Source: Coffea arabica
Taxonomy: Eukaryota; Streptophyta; Magnoliopsida; Gentianales; Rubiaceae
Direction: 5' to 3'
Length of the DNA: 64,000 bases
Assembly: GCF_036785885.1 (NCBI RefSeq)
Contig: NC_092317.1
Location: forward strand, 7,070,501-7,134,500
The number at the start of each line of letters is the position of its first letter. The stretch's first letter is position 1. The translations under genes were made by a program, and so were the position numbers. The notes below the pieces were generated by a model that saw nothing but the letters and a program-made list of their open reading frames with translations, ran no database searches and was not told the DNA's origin. Shown here in pieces: positions 1 to 10,049 of this stretch.

Positions 1-712
1 TTCTTGCACGACTAACCATAGCAGTGACATATAAGGAAAAAATTCCAATGTATATTAGATGAGAAGAGATAAAAGTAACAAAAAACGTATACTATTAATA
101 CTACATTTATTTTTTTCTTTTTTTGGTTAAAGGTATTATAAAAGAGGTAACTTGCTTTTTTAAAAAAAAAAATTTCTAGAAGGAGAATGGTAGAATTTAA
201 GTGGTGAAAAGGGACAGGGAATTAAAATCCAAAACCTCTAATTTCTGATGTCGCAACTTTAGTTTTTAGACCAAGGCTTCCTTAACTAAAAGAAGTAATT
301 TACTTGACAGCTCTTACTACAAAACTAAACTTTTGTGGAAGGAAAATCTTAACGTTTCTCTTATAACTATACATAAATATAGAAATCTTAGTTCTAGTTC
401 CCCTTCTCACGCTCTGTTTCTTAAATCCAACTCCTTCCTTCATAAAATGTTTTAAAAAAAAATATCGTAGTTCATAAGACTAGGCTAAAATTTAAGGCAA
501 CAGTTCTAGATTGAAAAACGGACTCTACACTGCATTGGCAAGTACGTACTCCCAAAGCATTCAGTGGCTGGCAATTCTACTTCAACTTGTACTCGAAAAT
601 AAGCGGAACTTTTACTTCCAATTACATGCACCAATATGTAAATATATATGATGATGATGATGATGAATCAGTAAGTACATAAAATTTTTACACAGAAACG
701 TTGCATTCAACC
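1..712. other. Intergenic, upstream of first GDSL gene
   Basis: AT-rich spacer with no credible coding frame. A (GAT)n microsatellite lies at about 649-666, just before the GDSL start. The stretch about 165-300, read on the minus strand, has a weak resemblance to a tRNA-derived SINE (B-box-like segment followed by a T-rich tract), but no target-site duplication is visible. Confidence 0.5.
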
Positions 713-1807
713 ATGATCTCCTCAGTTAAATTTTCATTTCTCATAGTGTTTTCCTTCTTATGTACCGTTTCTTCTGCCAAAGAAAACACAGGTCCCTTTA
801 AAATCATCTACCAGTTTGGTGATTCATTAGCAGATAGAGGCAACCGCATTCGCCAGAGTGGTGTAACTTCAGTTTTCAACGTTTCCAGCTTGCCTTATGG
901 TATGACATACTTCCACAAGCCCACAGGAAGATTTTCTAACGGCCTTCTTGTGATTGATTATATTGCCAAAGCGCTTCATCTCCCACTGCTTCATCCTTAC
1001 CTGGAAACGAATGCTTCATTTATTAGTGGAGTCAACTTTGCCGTAGGTGGAAGTACAGCACTAGATAATAGTTTTTTCTACGAAAGAAACATTTCTGTGC
1101 CATCCACAAACGTCCCTCTTAGCCAACAGCTGAAATGGTTCAAGAAACATCTCAAGTTAGTGTCAGACAACCGATCACAATGCGAAGAAAGGCTAAAAAG
1201 AGCTCTTTTCATGATGGGGGAAATAGGTGGGAATGATTTCAGTACAGCTTTCTCCCAAGGCAAGTCCATAAAGGAGAGCAGGACTTATGTGCCATATGTT
1301 GTTGACGCCATATCTATTGCCATAAGAGAAGTAATTCAATTTGGGGCCAGGATTATAATAGTTCCAGGAATCATTCCCATGGGATGTTTGCCTAGTTTTC
1401 TGACATCATTTCCAAGTGCTGATCCTAAAGCTTATGATGATAAGGGCTGTTTAAAGAAACTCAACAAGTTTGTTTTGTTCTACAACAACTATCTTCAAAA
1501 AAATCTAGCAGCCCTGAGACTAGAATTTCCAGGAGTTGTCATTCGTTATTATGACTACTATAATGCCTTCCAGTATATCCTCCATAATGCTGGTTCTCTT
1601 GGTTTTGATCAAAGATCATTGCTGAAAGCATGTTGTGGAAAAGGAGGCAAGTATAACTACAGCAACGACATGATTTGTGCATCAAATGGCGTAAAAGCTT
1701 GCCTTCAGCCGGAAAGATTTGTTCATTGGGACGGAGTGCATCTAACACAAGAGGCGTACCGATATATTTCGGACCATCTGATCAGAGATATTTTGTCTAA
1801 TATGTAA
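713..1807 (+). CDS. GDSL esterase/lipase, intronless (copy 1)
   Basis: Secreted SGNH/GDSL-type serine esterase of 364 residues, close to the usual plant length. The first ATG is at 713; the open frame extends back to 701 but begins there with TTG. An N-terminal hydrophobic signal peptide (about residues 1-22) is followed by block I, FGDSLADRGN, with the nucleophile Ser in GDS at about residue 38. Block III is GEIGGND (oxyanion Gly and Asn) and block V is DGVHLT, supplying the Asp-His of the triad. The set is complete, so it could be active. The usual Thr of the DTGN element is Arg here, unlike copy 2. It resembles the At1g28580 clade and acetylajmalan esterase of Rauvolfia; the substrate is unknown. 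Most plant relatives have several introns, whereas this copy has none. A paralogue in the same orientation starts near 8.9 kb. Confidence 0.93.
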   Translation: MISSVKFSFLIVFSFLCTVSSAKENTGPFKIIYQFGDSLADRGNRIRQSGVTSVFNVSSLPYGMTYFHKPTGRFSNGLLVIDYIAKALHLPLLHPYLETNASFISGVNFAVGGSTALDNSFFYERNISVPSTNVPLSQQLKWFKKHLKLVSDNRSQCEERLKRALFMMGEIGGNDFSTAFSQGKSIKESRTYVPYVVDAISIAIREVIQFGARIIIVPGIIPMGCLPSFLTSFPSADPKAYDDKGCLKKLNKFVLFYNNYLQKNLAALRLEFPGVVIRYYDYYNAFQYILHNAGSLGFDQRSLLKACCGKGGKYNYSNDMICASNGVKACLQPERFVHWDGVHLTQEAYRYISDHLIRDILSNM

Positions 1808-3288
1808 AGTTGAATGTGTGTCAGCAAAATTTTCATGCTGATTGATGATGATTTAAACCTGTTTTGGGTTGGAAGTTGAAATCAACTGACGATATAATTG
1901 TATACATCATGAAATAATCAGAAGATATACAAACGATATATGTAATCTTAATAGTAATTTGCCTTTAGAAACAAGTAATCTCAGTTCCACGAATTAGTTG
2001 TACCAAGAAACCAGTCGGGATCCTTCATGCCACTATTCAGTGTCAAATCCAGTGTCAATTCCACTTATCACGTGATGGTAGAAGAAATTTAAATAAACAG
2101 CACATGACAAATTAAATAAATAGAATATTTAATATAAATATAGAAGTCACACTAAATGATCACATGAAAAAATTGCCACCGAAGATCCCGTGTGCCGAGA
2201 AACAGTCATGTAGGAATGCAGGGCTGGTGTAGCTCAGTAGCTGCATGCGTCAATGGCGGCCTATTAAGTTGACCTGCCTAAACTTGCCTACTAATAAATC
2301 GCTGGATTTAAACGGATATCCAATAAATTTTAAATGGATTTAAGTGGCCGATTCAATTAAACTTATTTAATTATTGGATTTAAGTGAGTTGACTTGCATT
2401 ACTCATTCATACCAACTTTTAAACTCAACTTGTAGTCGGTGTTAAACAGTTAAACTTGAATTTTTTTTTAATACAAGTCTAATAACTAGTTATTTTCAAA
2501 GTTTACCTGAAATATTTTCTGCGGTGTTTCTTTTTTTTTTTTTTTGTTATCTTTTTTCCTCCTGCTCCGGGAAATTCAAGTAAACTCTTCAATTTCAGTG
2601 GGTGTGCTAATTGATGTTTTGTGTTAATAGCTACAATATTTTCAACTCTTGTAATATGACGTTATTTCAAATTTATCATGATCACTATTTTGTGTCATGC
2701 ATGTACAATATTCATTGGTTATTTTATTTTATTTGGGTAGAAAAAAATTTATTTATTAGCTTGATATGTCTTTAATTTTTATCACAATAAAATGTCATTT
2801 ATTTTTTACTATTAAACAATGTCCATATAGAAAAAAATGGGTAATTAGATATACCTATGTCTGTTTAAAACTTTACTCATTTATGAATTATGATCCGTCC
2901 GTTTTAACTTTTTTATTAAATGGGTTAATTTAAGCCAGCCTTGGGGACTCTGACTATAGATCGGAAAAAAACCTTGGTGCGTTGTTACGTAAACAAAGCT
3001 GGCCCAAATTTGATGGTGAAAATCTTCCCTCTCTCTTTCTTTTTCTAGTGGTTTTCCTACGCTACTTCAACACTAATCTATTTAAGAAGGACCCAAACGG
3101 GTTAGAGAGAATTGATTGGAATTAAACCAACATCAAATTATATACGCCCATTTAAATTTGAAAAGGCAAAAATTGAATTCTTGACCTCTCACTACACAAA
3201 GACTTTTGTATCCAAAAAGCCATTAAAAGGTTTTTGTGATGGCCAAGGAGCCATTGATTTTTTTTTTCGTGTTGTTTATATGTACCAA
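1808..3288. other. Intergenic, no gene seen
   Basis: AT-rich spacer with poly-T runs at about 2461 and 2530 and degenerate 'ggatttaa' repeats at about 2300-2400. The string resembling a tRNA A box at about 2228-2245 has no matching B box or cloverleaf. Confidence 0.5.
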
Positions 3289-3305
3289 GTACCAATTTTT
3301 GCACC

Positions 3306-3446
3306 CACTCTTTCGTGTTGTTTTTGTGCTAGGTCCTGGTTGGGGCGCCGGGCCGGGCCGAAGTGGGATTAGTCGGGCCGCCTTTACGGACTTGACCCGA
3401 ACACCCATTCCGTCGACAAACAAAAAAAAAAAAAAAAAAAAAAAAA
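3306..3446 (+). mobile_element. 5'-truncated SINE with poly-A tail and 17-bp target duplication
   Basis: A 141-bp insert ends in a run of about 25 A and is bounded by identical 17-bp direct repeats (3289-3305 and 3447-3463, GTACCAATTTTTGCACC). Its GC-rich body contains GGGATTAGTCGGGCCGC and a CCCGAACACCC segment. These are typical of the 3' part of several plant SINE families. The tRNA-like head is absent, so I infer a 5'-truncated retroposition. The flanks and tail are seen directly; the family assignment is from memory. Confidence 0.8.
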
Positions 3447-3963
3447 GTACCAATTTTTGCACCTTTGGTCGAAGGAATTAAATTTACTAGTGTAACAACT
3501 TTCTCTTTTTACAGTTTGGTGTCACTGCAGCAACTCAGTAATATTTTACCGTTTGCCTTTTTTTTTTTTTTTTTTTGACAAAACGGCAACCTGTATTTAT
3601 GATGTAGACTATTTGCAATACCACACTCTTGTTTACAAAAGAGAAGGACCACATTCGAAACAGAGCTCTCAGTGTTTACCACTATTTTCTGTCGATAAAA
3701 ACAAGATAAAGCAGAGAGAAACAAACAGGAGAGCCTAGGAATGATAAGACTGCGCGTAAAGTTCCTTTCTCTAGTTTACAACTTTACATGAACATGAACT
3801 TCCCCTTGTTTCATTTCGTGAACAAACAGGAGAGTGTTTGTTGAATTTCCATTCTGTTTTCAAAGAGCACTTTCTCGAAAAACAAAATATGACAATAACA
3901 ATAATAGCAATAATAATCACCCAAAAAAAAAACTGTTCTACATTAATTTTGGGCATTAATCGT

Positions 3964-4539
3964 TCAGCTACGATGATGCAACGGAGAACGACAAACGGGG
4001 CAAGTAGTATGCGATTGCAGCCAAGGCAATAGGCAATCCGAATGGAATACATGATTACAAGGCATCTTCTTCACCACCTCGTTCACCTCAAAACTGTTCA
4101 AACAAACCGCGCATGGCGAACAACTATACGAAGCCATAAGCCCTTCCGTCATCCTTACACTCGGCAGCTCGTCCTCGTCCTCCACAATAGACACACCAGA
4201 GTAGGTGTAGACGTCACTGTTTCTACTTCTGGAACTAGCCCCAAGGGTCAGAAGAAAGGGCGGCGGCGGCGGCGGTAGTAGATGGCCGGGGATATCATTA
4301 TCACTGTCCGAGTCAGACGTGCGCATGAAGAAATCATCAGGATAAATAATAGGATTGATTAATGGCGATGAAGGGGGGGTTCCAAATTCTTCTTGTACAA
4401 CTGCAACAACTCCGCCGCAATTCGGGCAATTCATGAGTTCTTCGGAGGTGGCTACTCTTGTCACGGTGCACCCGCATCTCTGGCTCAGTGCAGCAGCTGC
4501 TGCACCAAGATTAGACATCCCACTATTGTGGGATGCCAT
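3964..4539 (-). CDS. RING-H2 finger E3 ubiquitin ligase (zinc-ribbon plus RING)
   Basis: A 191-residue protein encoded without introns, starting at a true ATG (4539). Near the N terminus, Cys22, Cys24, Cys38 and Cys41 could form a small zinc ribbon, as in RING1/RDUF/BCA2-type plant E3s. The middle is Pro-rich and acidic, including a run of seven prolines. The C-terminal RING-H2 spans residues 143-183 with the order C-x2-C-x14-C-x1-H-x2-H-x2-C-x10-C-x2-C. This is complete, and the conserved Trp before the last Cys pair is present. The family transfers ubiquitin from an E2 to substrates; the target is unknown. No membrane segment is visible, so it is probably cytosolic or nuclear. Confidence 0.92.
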   Translation of the reverse strand: MASHNSGMSNLGAAAAALSQRCGCTVTRVATSEELMNCPNCGGVVAVVQEEFGTPPSSPLINPIIYPDDFFMRTSDSDSDNDIPGHLLPPPPPPFLLTLGASSRSRNSDVYTYSGVSIVEDEDELPSVRMTEGLMASYSCSPCAVCLNSFEVNEVVKKMPCNHVFHSDCLLPWLQSHTTCPVCRSPLHHRS

Positions 4540-5289
4540 TTTTTTCGTTTTCCCACTAGCTAGTATAATTTAGTATCGTAGTAGTACCAGTATTCAAGTG
4601 TTTTGATATTTATAGCATGCAGTGGGAGAGAATCTTTTGAACTTGTTTGACAGACTTAACTGCTAAGTTTTTTTTCTTTTTATCCTTATCAAAGATCTAA
4701 CAATCAGTGGATTTTGCGTTTGCCTCTTTTTGAGGTGCACTTTTTTTACGATTAAGAATTGGTGGTACGATGCTAGTGACTCAGTGCATTCTGATCTCAA
4801 AAGTGTTTGATGTAGCTACGAGGAACACTACTATTACTTCACTTTTTGCGCTGTCACGGCGTGTGATCTGATAATGATGCCTGAAAACTAAACTATCATC
4901 GGTTTTTAAAGCTCTTTTTCATCCAAGTGCCATATCTTGAACTATCAAGATAGCTGTTCCTTGAATTATTTTAGGGTGCATTAGACATTATATTTACAAG
5001 CGTAATTTAATACTTAGAGTCAATTTAACAGGTGCCCAATGAGCACTCATTAAGATACGCGTCAGCTATTAGATTTGTTTTTAAAAGGTAAGATTAATAA
5101 TAGAAAGTGTATAAATGTAAGTGATTAGTTTATGCAAAGCACAATTACAACATTAGAACTGTCCATAGGACCGGTCTGAGCTAAGTTTGTCCTTACAAAA
5201 CAAGGGCTTGGACTTCTTTGAAAAGGGGTTGGGTAACAATGAGCTAACCATACATATCTTGTAATTTTTTTTAATTTTTATTTTTTAAC
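4540..5289. other. Intergenic between RING gene and SSL relic
   Basis: Putative promoter side of the RING gene (read on the minus strand). No coding homology or clear repeat was recognised. Confidence 0.45.
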
Positions 5290-5389
5290 TCCTTGGTTTT
5301 TCTAGTTTTTGAGGGCAATAAACCTCTGGACTTTTCATTCAGGAATTCTCTGGTACTCCAAATTCCATTTCAGGAATCAGGGGTTACAA

Positions 5390-6324
5390 CTTACATTCTA
5401 TTCTGCTCCAAAACGACACTAAGACGACGTTGGTACTGGTTGCTAAGGTCTAACATGGCTAGTATTTCTCCAGAAGGACTTATCTTCACAGCCAGGGGTT
5501 GAGTGTTAAGGGTCATTCTTTGGCACGTTAACCGGAATCCAAAAGTTTCACTTCCTCATTTCTCTTGATCTTGTTTGGATACCCCGGCAATGTAATTAGG
5601 AGAATTTCAGTCGTGCCAGCCCTTATTCCTTTCAGCCAACGCCTTTTAATTCTCATTGCAGTACTGAACTCCGAGATCAGGAGGAATGTGGCATCAAAAT
5701 CGGTCGCCACTCCCACAGGCCCCGTGAGGAGGGTTACTTTTTTGGTTATTTGATCGTATTGAAATACCCTTCCTGTTGAGTCTCAGGTTTGAACTGAGTC
5801 CCTGAATGAAATCCTGGCTAGTGCGGACACAATTCGTTTGTATTTTTTTTTTTTTTTTCAAAAAAATCATGGTCTTGTGAAGACTAAAAAACTAAATCAC
5901 CTTCTTTCCTTCTTTTTGCTTTTTTGATGAACAAAAAATTCAACTTTTGATGTCGTGTAATATTCAATAAAAACCATGAACATATATATTTCTGTTTGAA
6001 TGATTCATAACATCTTGCAATTGAAAGTTAAATATTACCTGCTTTTGGCAACCAAAAGGGAAAAAAAAAAAAAGGTACTAAACAAATAAAACTTGCCTGT
6101 TTGGTGAAGTATAGGCAAAATTTTGGAAGGAATTAGTAAGCCTTGTGTACTTGACAATTCGGCAAGTCAAAAGTTAGAGATCCTGTGGAATTAGCAGGTA
6201 ACTGGAGTTGTGTAAACCCCGTAAGAGTAATGTTCTGTTTAGAAGGTGATATAATAGAGGCATCGGTGGAAAATACCAAAGAAGAAAAAGAGGAGAATAG
6301 TAGGAAGATAAATAACAAGGCCAT
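5390..6324 (-). pseudogene. Strictosidine-synthase-like (SSL) gene remnant
   Basis: Read on the minus strand, the ATG at 6324 opens MALLFIFLLFSSF, a signal peptide. It is followed by about 40 residues ending LPANSTGSLTFDLPN, as in the first exon of SSL proteins. The next 280 bp are non-coding and AT-rich, and most of the first beta-propeller half is missing. From about 5800 downward the frame reads DSTGRVFQYDQITKKVTLL, then FLLISEFSTAMRIKRRWLKG and LPGYPNKIKRNE. These are diagnostic SSL beta-propeller motifs. A TGA interrupts just before DSTGR. A frameshift follows the KIKRNE motif (FWIPVNVP resumes in another frame), and a second shift precedes AVKISPSGEILAMLDL. The gene is therefore dead. 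SSL proteins are six-bladed propellers; true strictosidine synthase joins tryptamine and secologanin. I cannot say which subfamily this was. Confidence 0.8.
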
Positions 6325-6569
6325 GGTATCTAATATTAGTGCCAATGGTTTGTAGTTCAATTTGGGTGAGCCAAGGCAACATGTATAAGATGTACATGTA
6401 GCAGAAGAGTCAAGGGTGAGCAAGCTCATTAAATATTAAATTATTAGACAACCACAACTAGGCTGACTTTGATCATTTACGTCTAACTCCAAATTGTGCA
6501 TGCAATTTGCCTATATACATACATAGTGGAGCTATTAAGGCTCATGCCACATCCCTACCCAACCAACCT

Positions 6570-6985
6570 CTCAGTCGAGTTGAATTCGGGTAATACCATA
6601 TTCGAATGTGAACTCGAACTCGAAGTCGAAAGGTATGAATGCTACTTGAATTCAATTCGATAAGGTTCAAAAATAATGCTGAGTGTTATCGAAATCAAAA
6701 ACTCGATTCGAACTTGAACACGAAACTCAAACAATGCTAAGTCTATATTACTCATTTTGTATGTATGTGTGTCTAATATATAGATTATCATATTTAATAT
6801 TTATTTTTTAATTATTTAATGCAATACTTGATAGAGTTAATCGGAACTCTCAAGTACCTGATCCTTAAGCTCGAAATCGATTTGATAATACTTTCGAGTA
6901 GTTCGAGTTCGAACTTGAGTTCAATCAAAATGAGTTCAAATCGATTCATTGACAGAGTAGTTTGTGAGTTCGAGTCAGCTATTTA
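6570..6985. repeat. Degenerate TCGAA/TCGAG-rich repeat element
   Basis: A cluster of short motifs of the type 'gaactcgaactcgaa' occurs in both orientations, densest at 6595-6730 and 6860-6985. The two halves are roughly inverse complements around an AT-rich centre. This suggests a decayed DNA transposon with subterminal repeats. No target duplication could be fixed. A similar, more decayed stretch lies at about 35530-35860. Confidence 0.45.
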
Positions 6986-7721
6986 GTTCAGCATCAACCC
7001 TAGGCCTCCCATGTCACAATTAATTCTGGCAGCGCCGGTTTTGGGATCAAACTGACCGACTCCCGGAGTAGCTTCTATTTCAGGCGGCCAGAGTACTGTC
7101 ATGAATTAGAAGAAGAGGGTGTCGGAGTAATAAGGGATGCGTTTTGATCATTGTGATAGTTAGTCAGTGGAAGGACCACGTGTACGTTTGAGATTGGTCT
7201 TTAAATACCCTTATCACTTGTCAATTAGGAGGGACGGATAGGGAAGTTGTAACCGCATTTGTATCTTTCTTCCTGATCTTCAATAACAAATTCCCCTCTC
7301 TTTTCCTGATCTTTCTCTCTTTCTCCCTATTGTCCTTTTTGTTCATCTTCACAATTCTTTCCCTTTCTTCTACCACCAAAATCCAGATTATTCATTTCTG
7401 CATTTTGCTTAGCTAATATATTTTGTTCGTGACAAGTACGTAATGGGTTTAAACCCTGACTAAATAGTTTATAGCCCTTTGGGGGCAGCATCTGTGGGTA
7501 CATCAATGGTGGCCTTGCTTAAACCCACTCACTTCTTGATTGGACTGGACCTGATGCACTTAGGTCTATATGCGGTTGTTTAGGGAAAAAATTATAAAAA
7601 ATAAAAAAATCGTCTGTAAAATACAAATTTGTAGAATATATTTTACAACTTAATTAAACCACTGATCCTATGGTATACATATGAATGTTTTTACTTTGTT
7701 TTCATTATCAGAATTCCCATA
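6986..7721. other. Intergenic, no gene seen
   Basis: Includes a pyrimidine-rich stretch (about 7260-7390). No open frame of interest. Confidence 0.4.
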
Positions 7722-7951
7722 GGTGCGTTTGATAAAATTGAAATCTGAGATCTAAAATCTAAAATCTAAAATTTGAAATCTGAATCCATTAAATTATTGA
7801 ATTGTTAAGTATTAAATCAAATACATTTGAGTGTATATCATATTTAATGATAAAGTGAATAGCTTATTACTTATTTTTGGGAGCAAGTTTTGTCTAGAAA
7901 ATTCAGTGCCATTTAATTAATTATATGTTTAATTTTTGGTTATCAAACACG
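7722..7951 (+). mobile_element. MITE, family A copy 1
   Basis: A 230-bp AT-rich element starts GGTGCGTTTGATAAAATT and ends GGTTATCAAACACGT, so the ends are imperfect inverted repeats around GTTTGATAA. An inverted copy of nearly the same length and sequence is at 33915-34131, which supports real element borders. No coding capacity. The superfamily is unclear because no target duplication is obvious. Confidence 0.75.
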
Positions 7952-8930
7952 TATGAATATATTAATATTTGAATCTATTAAGTTTAAGTGCTAAATTGGG
8001 TTAGAAAACTGCTTTGTTGATTTACTAGTTTGTGTACTCTAAAGATAAGCTACTGGAACGAGGACATAACAATGTATAACAACGTACATACAGCTTAGAA
8101 TGATACTACACGAAATGATGACTTGAAACATTACTTACTTTCCTAGTACTTTTGCTAATTAGCACTTGCCTTAGAATTAAATGCTTGGAATAACTGTCTC
8201 ATGTTCTTGTTAGTGTTCCCTACATGATCTGTAATCTTGTGGAAAATGTTACAGACAGCAAATCTCAACTTAATCTGTAGCATCTTAGCTTGATGTCGGG
8301 CTCCAAGTTGGTGGGATCACGACGGCTGATGGTCCCAATGCTTGCCATCATGCGTATGCTCATTCTGACTTTCTCCATCTCTCTGTTTAAATTGACTCGT
8401 AAATCTGCCAAGTTTCCGGGGTAGACCATATTTACATTTAACATGGGCATCAACAGATCTCGTTGCCATTTCAGATTAATCTCCTTGGCAAATATTCATT
8501 CTGTGGTTCGGCAATTCCAATACTTCCCAACATGATTTGGACCGCAAAAGTGTCTAAAATGAAGAGGGGATTCACTTGTTTTAGGAGGTTTTTGATTGCT
8601 CAGATGGCCAGGAACGTAATAATTAGAGAGCAATGGAACAAATGTTGATAAATAATAATCCTAGTTACTACTGAAGAGAAAGGATGGACTGTTGCTAGAT
8701 TTTCCCGCATTCTACGGTTGTCTGGACTCAGCTGTACGACATTTGAATCATCTCAGCATTGCATTCAGAAGTTTGATTGAATTCAAGTGGATACGGAACA
8801 AAGATATTTTATGGAACGTGTGGTTAATGTCAAGTCTCCCAATTATAAATTCCTTGCGTGCTTTGTGCTTCATACATCTACATACATCCATCATCACTGA
8901 TGGACTAAGCGAAAAAATTCCTGCAGAAAC
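7952..8930. other. Intergenic, upstream of second GDSL gene
   Basis: A less AT-rich stretch at about 8265-8640 has short open frames on both strands. I could not match these to a family. It may be an old gene fragment or the distal promoter of the GDSL gene. Confidence 0.35.
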
Positions 8931-10049
8931 ATGCTACCAACCATGTCCTCATCAACAAATTTCTCATTTCTCGTAGCTTTATCCCTGTTTTGTATGGCTT
9001 TTGCTGCCGAAGAAACCGCATGTCGCTTTGATTACATTTACCAGTTTGGTGATTCACTTGCAGATACAGGTAACCGGATTCGTCAGGTTGGTGTAACTTC
9101 TGTTTTCAACATTTCCAGTTTGCCTTATGGTATGACATACTTCCATAAGCCCACAGGTCGATTCTCCAATGGCCGTCTTGTGATTGATTTCATTGCGAAA
9201 GCTCTTCATCTCCCACTGCTCCATCCATACCTGGAAACAAATGCTTCATTTAGTCATGGAGTCAACTTTGCAGTAGGTGGAAGCACAGCTCTTGTTAATT
9301 CTTTTTTTGCTAAAAGAAATATTTCTGTACCCTCAACAAACATTCCCCTTAGCCAGCAGGTGAAATGGTTCAAGAAACATCTTAGTTCAGTGTCAAATAG
9401 TCGATCTCAAATCAAGAAAAGGTTAAAAAGAGCTCTGATCATGATGGGAGAGATAGGTGGGAATGATTTCAACTGTATTTTCTCTCAAGGCAAGTCCCTA
9501 AAGGAGAGCAGGGTGTATGTGCCACCTGTTGTTAAAGCCATATGCAATGCTGTAAGAGAAGTTATTCAATTTGGGGCTGTTCATGTAGTAGTTCCAGGAA
9601 ACTTCCCAGCTGGATGCTTGCCTAAAGCTCTGGCTTCATTTTCTAGTGCTGACCCTAAAGCTTATGATGATTATGGTTGTTTGACAGAATCCAACAAGTT
9701 TGCTTTGCTCTTTAACAGATATCTTCAGAAAGCTCTAGCATCCCTAAGACTTGAATTTCCAAATGCTGATATCCGTTATTTTGACTACTACAAGGCCTTT
9801 GAATATGTTCTTCAAAATGCTAGGTATCTTGGTTTTGACCAAAGATCACTGCTCAAAGCATGTTGTGGAACTGGCGAGAAGTATAACTTCAATAGTACAA
9901 AGGTTTGTGGGTCACCAGGAGTAAAAGCTTGCCATAACCCAGAAAAGTTTATAAATTGGGATGGAGTGCATCTAACACAAGCAACATACCATTATATTTC
10001 TGAACATCTTATTAGAGATGTCTTGTCTGAAATGAAGTGTCTGCCGTAA
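8931..10049 (+). CDS. GDSL esterase/lipase, intronless (copy 2)
   Basis: A 372-residue secreted GDSL esterase, the tandem paralogue of the gene at 713-1807. The first ATG is 8931. An in-frame ATG at 8943 corresponds to the start of copy 1 and is equally likely; both leave a cleavable hydrophobic leader. Block I is canonical, FGDSLADTGN, with Ser at about residue 42. GEIGGND and DGVHLT complete the catalytic set. The 5' flanks of both copies share a CAGAAAC...CAACCATG segment, so the duplication included upstream DNA. Unlike copy 1, all signature residues match the family consensus. It is best described as an acetylajmalan-esterase-like or At1g28580-like carboxylesterase of unknown substrate, acting in the secretory pathway, vacuole or apoplast. 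Confidence 0.94.
   Translation: MLPTMSSSTNFSFLVALSLFCMAFAAEETACRFDYIYQFGDSLADTGNRIRQVGVTSVFNISSLPYGMTYFHKPTGRFSNGRLVIDFIAKALHLPLLHPYLETNASFSHGVNFAVGGSTALVNSFFAKRNISVPSTNIPLSQQVKWFKKHLSSVSNSRSQIKKRLKRALIMMGEIGGNDFNCIFSQGKSLKESRVYVPPVVKAICNAVREVIQFGAVHVVVPGNFPAGCLPKALASFSSADPKAYDDYGCLTESNKFALLFNRYLQKALASLRLEFPNADIRYFDYYKAFEYVLQNARYLGFDQRSLLKACCGTGEKYNFNSTKVCGSPGVKACHNPEKFINWDGVHLTQATYHYISEHLIRDVLSEMKCLP

Noticed and set aside
165-310. Possible SINE on the minus strand
   Set aside because: B-box similarity is weak and no target-site duplication could be found.
2218-2300. tRNA-like 'tggtgtagctcagtagc' string
   Set aside because: Resembles an A box only; no B box, anticodon arm or acceptor pairing follows at the right distance.
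3112-3738. Several short open frames around the SINE
   Set aside because: They are driven by poly-A/poly-T runs (long Lys or Phe stretches) and the GC-rich SINE body; no protein similarity.
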